This document shows, piece after piece, positions 45,776-49,925 of a stretch of DNA of 49,925 bases. Position numbers and translations under genes: made by a program. Each line of letters begins with the position of its first letter. Position 1 is the first letter of the stretch. Origin of the DNA: Winogradskyella sp. (GTDB lineage Bacteria > Bacteroidota > Bacteroidia > Flavobacteriales > Flavobacteriaceae); assembly GCF_028282165.1 (NCBI RefSeq), contig NZ_JANQIM010000035.1, forward strand, positions 1-49,925, read 5' to 3'. The notes under the pieces were generated by a model. The model was not told the DNA's origin and searched no databases. It worked only from the letters and a program-made list of their open reading frames with translations.

Positions 45776-45802
45776 TCAACTAACTTGAATCAACTTAAAA
45801 TA

Positions 45803-46714
45803 ATGAAAAAACTTTCTATTATAGCGGTATTGCTCTTGGCTTTTCAAATGCATGGGCAACAAGACCCTCAGTACACACAGTACATGTATAATATGAACAT
45901 CATAAATCCGGCATATGCTGGTTCTAGAGAAAATCTATCATTTGGATTATTATACAGAAATCAATGGACAAAGATTGAAGGCGGGCCTGAAACAGGTACA
46001 TTCTTTGGACATGCTCCTATTGGCAGTAACTTGGGGCTAGGTGTTTCACTTATAGCAGACCAAATTGGTCCCGTAACAGAGACCAATGCTTATGTAGATG
46101 TGTCCTATACCCTTAAACTAGGCGGTGAGCATCGTTTGGCTTTTGGTGTTAAGGCAGGTGCCACCTTTCACGACATTAATTTAACAAGCGGTAATGTAGC
46201 TGTGATTGATGAGGGAGACCCTTTCTTTGGTATTGGAATCAATGAAACTACTCCTAATATTGGTGCTGGTTTCTTCTACTACACTAATAATTATTACCTG
46301 TCGTTATCCGTTCCTAATTTATTAGATTCTGTTCATTTAGATTCTAATGGAAATAATATTGGTTCCGAAACACAACACTACTTTTTAACTGGTGGTTATG
46401 TATTTGATTTATCACCAAATACTGAGCTAAAACCATCTTTTATGGTAAAATCGGCTTTTGATGCACCTACTTCTTTTGATGTTAACCTAAATGCAAGGTT
46501 TTTTAAGAAGTTTGAAATTGGAGCTTCATATCGCTTAGATGATTCATTTTCAGGATTGATCAATTTTGCACTATCGCCTTCTGTAAGAGTTGGTTATGCT
46601 TATGATGCTGTGTCTTCAGATATTCAGGCATTTGCACCAGCATCTCATGAAGTGATGTTGCTATTTGATCTAAATTTCCCGAAACGTGTTTCTCGTTCAC
46701 CTAGATACTTTTAA
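45803..46714 (+). CDS. PorP/SprF-family type IX secretion outer-membrane protein
   Basis: 303 residues from the ATG at 45803 (a TTG start at 45785 is not supported). A signal peptide is followed by QQDPQYTQYMYNMNIINPAY, the family signature, and beta-strands up to the C-terminal EVMLLFDLNFPKR. SprF-like proteins bind the sorting domain of the partner adhesin and tether or guide it to the cell surface. It sits 27 bp after the giant adhesin gene, as in Flavobacterium johnsoniae sprB-sprF, so it should be cognate to that protein. Confidence 0.93.
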   Translation: MKKLSIIAVLLLAFQMHGQQDPQYTQYMYNMNIINPAYAGSRENLSFGLLYRNQWTKIEGGPETGTFFGHAPIGSNLGLGVSLIADQIGPVTETNAYVDVSYTLKLGGEHRLAFGVKAGATFHDINLTSGNVAVIDEGDPFFGIGINETTPNIGAGFFYYTNNYYLSLSVPNLLDSVHLDSNGNNIGSETQHYFLTGGYVFDLSPNTELKPSFMVKSAFDAPTSFDVNLNARFFKKFEIGASYRLDDSFSGLINFALSPSVRVGYAYDAVSSDIQAFAPASHEVMLLFDLNFPKRVSRSPRYF

Positions 46715-46733
46715 TCCGTTAAGCTAAACAATT

Positions 46734-48650
46734 ATGAAAAACTTAAAAACATTATTATTTATTACGTTGATGAGTAGTTTATGCTTAACTGCTCAGAACA
46801 GTGACACCAAAAAGGCAGATAAACAATTTGCAAGATTTGAATTTGTAAAAGCTGCCGAGAGCTACGAGAAACTCGTTGAAAGTGGTAAAGCAACCTCTTA
46901 TGTATATGCCCAACTCGCAGAAAGCTACTATAACATCTTTAGTACAGTAGAAGCCGAACGCTGGTATGCTAAAGCTTTAGAATCGTCTGACAATCCAGAA
47001 TTGATTTACAAATATGCCGAAATGCTTAAGGCTAACGGAAAGTATGAAGAATCAAACACGCAAATGGAAAAATTTGCTTCTATGCGACCATCAGATAATA
47101 GAGCAACAGCATATAGAAAGAACCCTAACTATTTACCTAAAATCTTAGAACAAGGTAAAAAGTTTAACGTTCAAGATGCTGGTTTTAATACGCCACAATC
47201 CGATTTTGGTGGCACTTTATACGATGGGAAATTATATATAGCTTCTGGTCGTAACGACAATCGTAAGACCTACGGATGGAATGAAGAACCTTTTTTAGAT
47301 ATCTATTCCATCGCTAAAAACTCTGATGGTTCCTATCAGGAAGCTACATTGTTGAATGATAAGATCAATACTAAGTTTCACGAAGGGTTGGTGTCTTTTT
47401 CGCCAGATGGCAATACTATGTACTTTACTAGAGAAAGCTATTTTGAAAGAGACTTTCAAAAAGACTCTTTGAGTAATGCAAGATTTGGTCAACTCTATCT
47501 GTTTAAGGCCGCTAAGCTAGGGTCCGATTGGGATACTGTTGAAGGTTTATCTATCAATAGTGAGAACTATTCCGTAAAAAATCCTTCTGTTAGTCCTGAT
47601 GGTAAAACACTATATTTTTCATCTAATATGCCTGGAGGTTATGGTTTATTTGATCTCTATAAAGCGCCAATAAATGACGATGGAACTATTGGTGAACCTG
47701 AAAACTTAGGTCAGAAAATAAATACTGAAGGACAGGAAATGTTTCCTTACGTTAGTAGTAATAATACCTTATATTTCTCATCAAATGGTCATTTAGGACT
47801 TGGAGGAATGGATGTTTTTTACACTAAAGAAATTGACGGTAAAATGGCACCTATAAGAAATATTGGGATTCCTATAAACAGTAATGGTGATGATTTTGCT
47901 TTTACAATAGACGAAGAAGCTGAGGAAGGTTTCGTTTCATCTAATAGAGACGGAGGGCAAGGTAGTGATGATGTTTATGCTTTTAAAAAACTACAACCTC
48001 TTTGTGATGTGCTTATAACAGCTACTGTTTTAGACGATAAAACCAGAGCGCCCTTAAGTGGTGCATCAGTTTCTTTATATGATGCTGAAGGTAATAAAGT
48101 TGTAACTAAAATGAGTAATGAGCAAGGTATTGCTGAATTTATAGTAGAATGTGAACAAGACACAGAGCTAGAAGTGGTTATGGAGGACTTTGAAAGTAAA
48201 AAAATTCAAGTCAGTGGCACAAGTGAAGAAGAACTAGCAGTACAGGTTTCTTTAGACCCAATAGAAAAAATAATTGAGACTGAAGAAATTGTCTTAAACC
48301 CTATTTACTTTGATTACGATAAATCAAACATTACGGCTAAAGCTGCATTTGAGTTAGATAAATTAGTTCAGGTTATGAATAAATATCCCGACTTAGTGAT
48401 CAAGGCCACATCACATACCGATAGTAGAGGGTCTGATTCTTATAATCAAAGGCTTTCGCAACGCAGAGCTAAGAGCACGCAACAATATGTAATTTCCAAG
48501 GGTATTGATGAATCTCGTATCTCGGCTGAAGGCAAAGGTGAAAGTGAGCTTAAAGTAAATTGTGGAGCCAATTGTACAGACGATGAACACCAACAAAATA
48601 GGCGTTCAGAATTCTTGATTATCAGTGGTGGGCCACAAGCTCAAAAGTAA
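46734..48650 (+). CDS. OmpA-family protein with TPR, PD40 and carboxypeptidase-like domains (PorE-like)
   Basis: 638 residues. A signal peptide is followed by an N-terminal TPR-like helical region (about 25-135: ADKQFARFEFVKAAESYEKL, AERWYAKALES). PD40 propeller strands follow (about 160-420; SFSPDGNTMYFTRESYFERD, SVSPDGKTLYFSSNMPGGYG). A Cna-B/carboxypeptidase regulatory-like domain lies at about 425-510 and an OmpA C-terminal peptidoglycan-binding domain at about 520-625 (YFDYDKSNITAKAAFELDKL, SHTDSRGSDSYNQRLSQRR). This matches PorE of the T9SS. It links the outer-membrane apparatus to peptidoglycan. It is third in the adhesin-SprF-PorE operon, 19 bp after the PorP/SprF gene. Confidence 0.93.
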   Translation: MKNLKTLLFITLMSSLCLTAQNSDTKKADKQFARFEFVKAAESYEKLVESGKATSYVYAQLAESYYNIFSTVEAERWYAKALESSDNPELIYKYAEMLKANGKYEESNTQMEKFASMRPSDNRATAYRKNPNYLPKILEQGKKFNVQDAGFNTPQSDFGGTLYDGKLYIASGRNDNRKTYGWNEEPFLDIYSIAKNSDGSYQEATLLNDKINTKFHEGLVSFSPDGNTMYFTRESYFERDFQKDSLSNARFGQLYLFKAAKLGSDWDTVEGLSINSENYSVKNPSVSPDGKTLYFSSNMPGGYGLFDLYKAPINDDGTIGEPENLGQKINTEGQEMFPYVSSNNTLYFSSNGHLGLGGMDVFYTKEIDGKMAPIRNIGIPINSNGDDFAFTIDEEAEEGFVSSNRDGGQGSDDVYAFKKLQPLCDVLITATVLDDKTRAPLSGASVSLYDAEGNKVVTKMSNEQGIAEFIVECEQDTELEVVMEDFESKKIQVSGTSEEELAVQVSLDPIEKIIETEEIVLNPIYFDYDKSNITAKAAFELDKLVQVMNKYPDLVIKATSHTDSRGSDSYNQRLSQRRAKSTQQYVISKGIDESRISAEGKGESELKVNCGANCTDDEHQQNRRSEFLIISGGPQAQK

Positions 48651-48676
48651 TTTTATATATAACTCATTATTTAAAG

Positions 48677-48708
48677 GCCTATCATTTACTAAATTGATAG
48701 GCTTTTTT
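48677..48708 (+). terminator. Rho-independent terminator after the OmpA-family gene
   Basis: The stem GCCTATCA (48677-48684) pairs with TGATAGGC (48695-48702), with a 10-nt loop that can also pair partly (TTT/AAA), then six Ts. It ends the adhesin-SprF-OmpA operon. Confidence 0.85.
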
Positions 48709-48752
48709 AGAAATATCCTAACGCATAGCACCAATTAATAAATAACGTTTTA

Positions 48753-49214
48753 ATGAAAAAAAATCTATTTTTTTTAACGCTATTGGGTTTTACCCTCCAG
48801 ATAGCAGCTCAAGAACATGTGCTTTCTTCGGGTTTAGACAGTGAATCATCATCAGGAAAAGTAACCTATTCTGTTGGCTTAATCCATTATGAAGAAGCTA
48901 CAGGAACTGGAGGAAGTACCTCTGTCGGATCGCAAATACCTTTTGAAGTTTCAGTTTTAAGTATTAATAATTATAGCAATTTAACTTTTGAAGTTTTTCC
49001 AAATCCAACGGAAAATTTTTTGAACGTTCATTTGAATTCAGTAGATGAGTTATCGTATCAAATCATAGATTTATCTGGTAGAAGAGTAACGTTTGGTGAA
49101 TTGAATACCCTTCAATCTAAAATTGAACTTACATCACTTGAAACTTCAATTTATATTTTTAATATCCTAAAGGACAATACCATTGTTAAATCATATAAAA
49201 TCTCAAAAAAATAA
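48753..49214 (+). CDS. Small T9SS type A sorting-domain protein
   Basis: 153 residues. The signal peptide is followed by about 55 residues of Ser/Gly-rich N-terminus (LSSGLDSESSSGKVTYSVGL). Residues about 75-153 are a T9SS type A domain (LTFEVFPNPTENFLNVHLNS, YQIIDLSGRRVTFGEL, IYIFNILKDNTIVKSYKI). There is little cargo beyond the sorting domain. It is 3 bp upstream of the next gene, so the two are probably cotranscribed. The function of the N-terminal part is not recognised. Confidence 0.85.
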   Translation: MKKNLFFLTLLGFTLQIAAQEHVLSSGLDSESSSGKVTYSVGLIHYEEATGTGGSTSVGSQIPFEVSVLSINNYSNLTFEVFPNPTENFLNVHLNSVDELSYQIIDLSGRRVTFGELNTLQSKIELTSLETSIYIFNILKDNTIVKSYKISKK

Positions 49215-49217
49215 TCC

Positions 49218-49925
49218 ATGAAAAACTTATACTTAACAGCCTTATTATTCTTTATATCTCTTATTTCGTTTGCCCAGGCGCCCGAATTAATGAGCTATCA
49301 AGCCTTGGTACGTAATGCAGATGGCGATTTAATTCAAGATACATCCGTTGGTATAAGAATTAGCATATTGCAAAATTCGGATACAGGTACAGCAGTATAT
49401 ACCGAAACACATACAGTAACCACAAACCAAAATGGATTAGTAACGCTATCTATAGGTTCTGGTTCATCAGCAGATGATTTCTCTACTATTGATTGGGGAA
49501 ATGGTAGCTACTATATAAAATCTGAAACTGATCCTACTGGAGGTACTAATTATACGATTGAGGGAACTAGTCAATTGCTTAGTGTACCATATGCTTTGTA
49601 TGCTAAAAATTCAGGGGCAACTGGGAATGGCAATAATAATCCTAATAGTTTTAATTCAAATTTCTTAATAGCTGATTTTAATACAATCTATGCTTATAAT
49701 GGGTCAACTGAAACTTGGAGCTCTCAGTCGGCTAGTGCTGTTGAGGGAGATGATATTGTTGGATCTAACGGTAATTTTGTAGTGGCTGATTTTAATACAA
49801 TCTACGCTTATAATGGGGCTACTGGGACTTGGAGCTCTCAGTCGGCTAGTGCTGTCCAAGGAGGAGACATTGTTGGGTCAAATGGTAATTTTGTAGTAGC
49901 TGATTTTAATACAATCTATGCTTAC
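49218..49925 (+). CDS. Secreted surface-type protein with tandem repeats (partial, 3' end outside window)
   Basis: The frame is open from the ATG at 49218 to the window end: 236 residues so far. A signal peptide ends near ISFAQ. It is followed by APELMSYQALVRNADGDLIQ and SVGIRISILQNSDTGTAVY, the N-terminal module often found on flavobacterial fibre or adhesin proteins. From about residue 150 there are 38-residue repeats (VVADFNTIYAYNGATGTWSS as the start of the unit), with at least two full copies and the start of a third. What the complete C-terminus carries (T9SS domain, S74 peptidase, or other) is not visible. Confidence 0.85.
   Translation, partial: MKNLYLTALLFFISLISFAQAPELMSYQALVRNADGDLIQDTSVGIRISILQNSDTGTAVYTETHTVTTNQNGLVTLSIGSGSSADDFSTIDWGNGSYYIKSETDPTGGTNYTIEGTSQLLSVPYALYAKNSGATGNGNNNPNSFNSNFLIADFNTIYAYNGSTETWSSQSASAVEGDDIVGSNGNFVVADFNTIYAYNGATGTWSSQSASAVQGGDIVGSNGNFVVADFNTIYAY
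49665..49925 (+). repeat. 114-bp tandem repeats within the last gene
   Basis: Units run 49665-49778, 49779-49892 and 49893-49925 (truncated by the window). The period is exactly 114 bp (38 codons). Neighbouring units are almost identical at the DNA level, third positions included, which points to recent copying. The array continues beyond the window. Confidence 0.85.

Overview
The window looks like a chromosomal segment from a marine-type Flavobacteriaceae (Bacteroidota). It is AT-rich. Many genes have promoters of the Bacteroidota type (TTTG, about 19 nt, TAnnTTTG) placed very close to the start codon, and there are few Shine-Dalgarno sequences. There are also type IX secretion (T9SS) sorting domains, a PorP/SprF protein, lipoproteins with SDD-type sequences after the lipobox, DUF2480 and DUF3078 proteins, and an L21 with a C-terminal extension. 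No rRNA, tRNA, CRISPR array, insertion sequence or prophage was recognised.

Layout. 1-1777 (minus): an M16 peptidase pair, with the catalytic gene followed by a non-catalytic partner cut by the window edge. 2069-3034 (plus): rplU-rpmA with a strong promoter and terminator. 3092-8406 (minus): a membrane-anchored MutS-like ATPase downstream of sdhCAB. 8501-12266 (minus): a lipoprotein and a large BNR/sortilin-like propeller protein. 12397-14030 (plus): a GlsB-type membrane protein and aminopeptidase P. 14360-15837: a 33-bp-period repeat array in front of an AAA/DUF4143 ATPase whose normal start seems to be frameshifted. 15861-18689 (minus): a serine hydrolase and BrnQ. 18782-20190 (plus): an alpha/beta hydrolase and two small zinc-ribbon paralogues, convergent with thiL.

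21336-27326 is the most unusual part. It holds five same-strand genes for exported proteins: two choice-of-anchor B (LVIVD-repeat) paralogues, one a lipoprotein and the other a T9SS cargo; a seven-repeat beta-propeller lipoprotein; an MbnP-like copper-protein-family lipoprotein; and a dihaem MauG/MbnH-type peroxidase lipoprotein. A third zinc-ribbon paralogue follows. The cluster could form a cell-surface copper/haem redox system, but that function is inferred.

27781-36877 carries the SUF iron-sulfur cluster machinery: sufA, a 23S-IVP-type four-helix-bundle gene, sufB, a small lipoprotein, sufC and sufD; then two minus-strand membrane genes; then sufS, a META-domain lipoprotein, sufE, sufT and DUF2480. 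Dispersed hairpin repeats lie at the sufC-sufD junction.

37000-40218: a DUF3078 outer-membrane protein, hflX and an EEP-family nuclease/phosphatase. 40430-48650: a T9SS gliding/adhesion module made of a giant FN3-containing protein with a gliding-motility type C-terminal domain, a PorP/SprF protein and an OmpA-family PorE-like protein. It is followed by a small T9SS cargo protein and a surface-type protein with 114-bp tandem repeats that runs off the window end.
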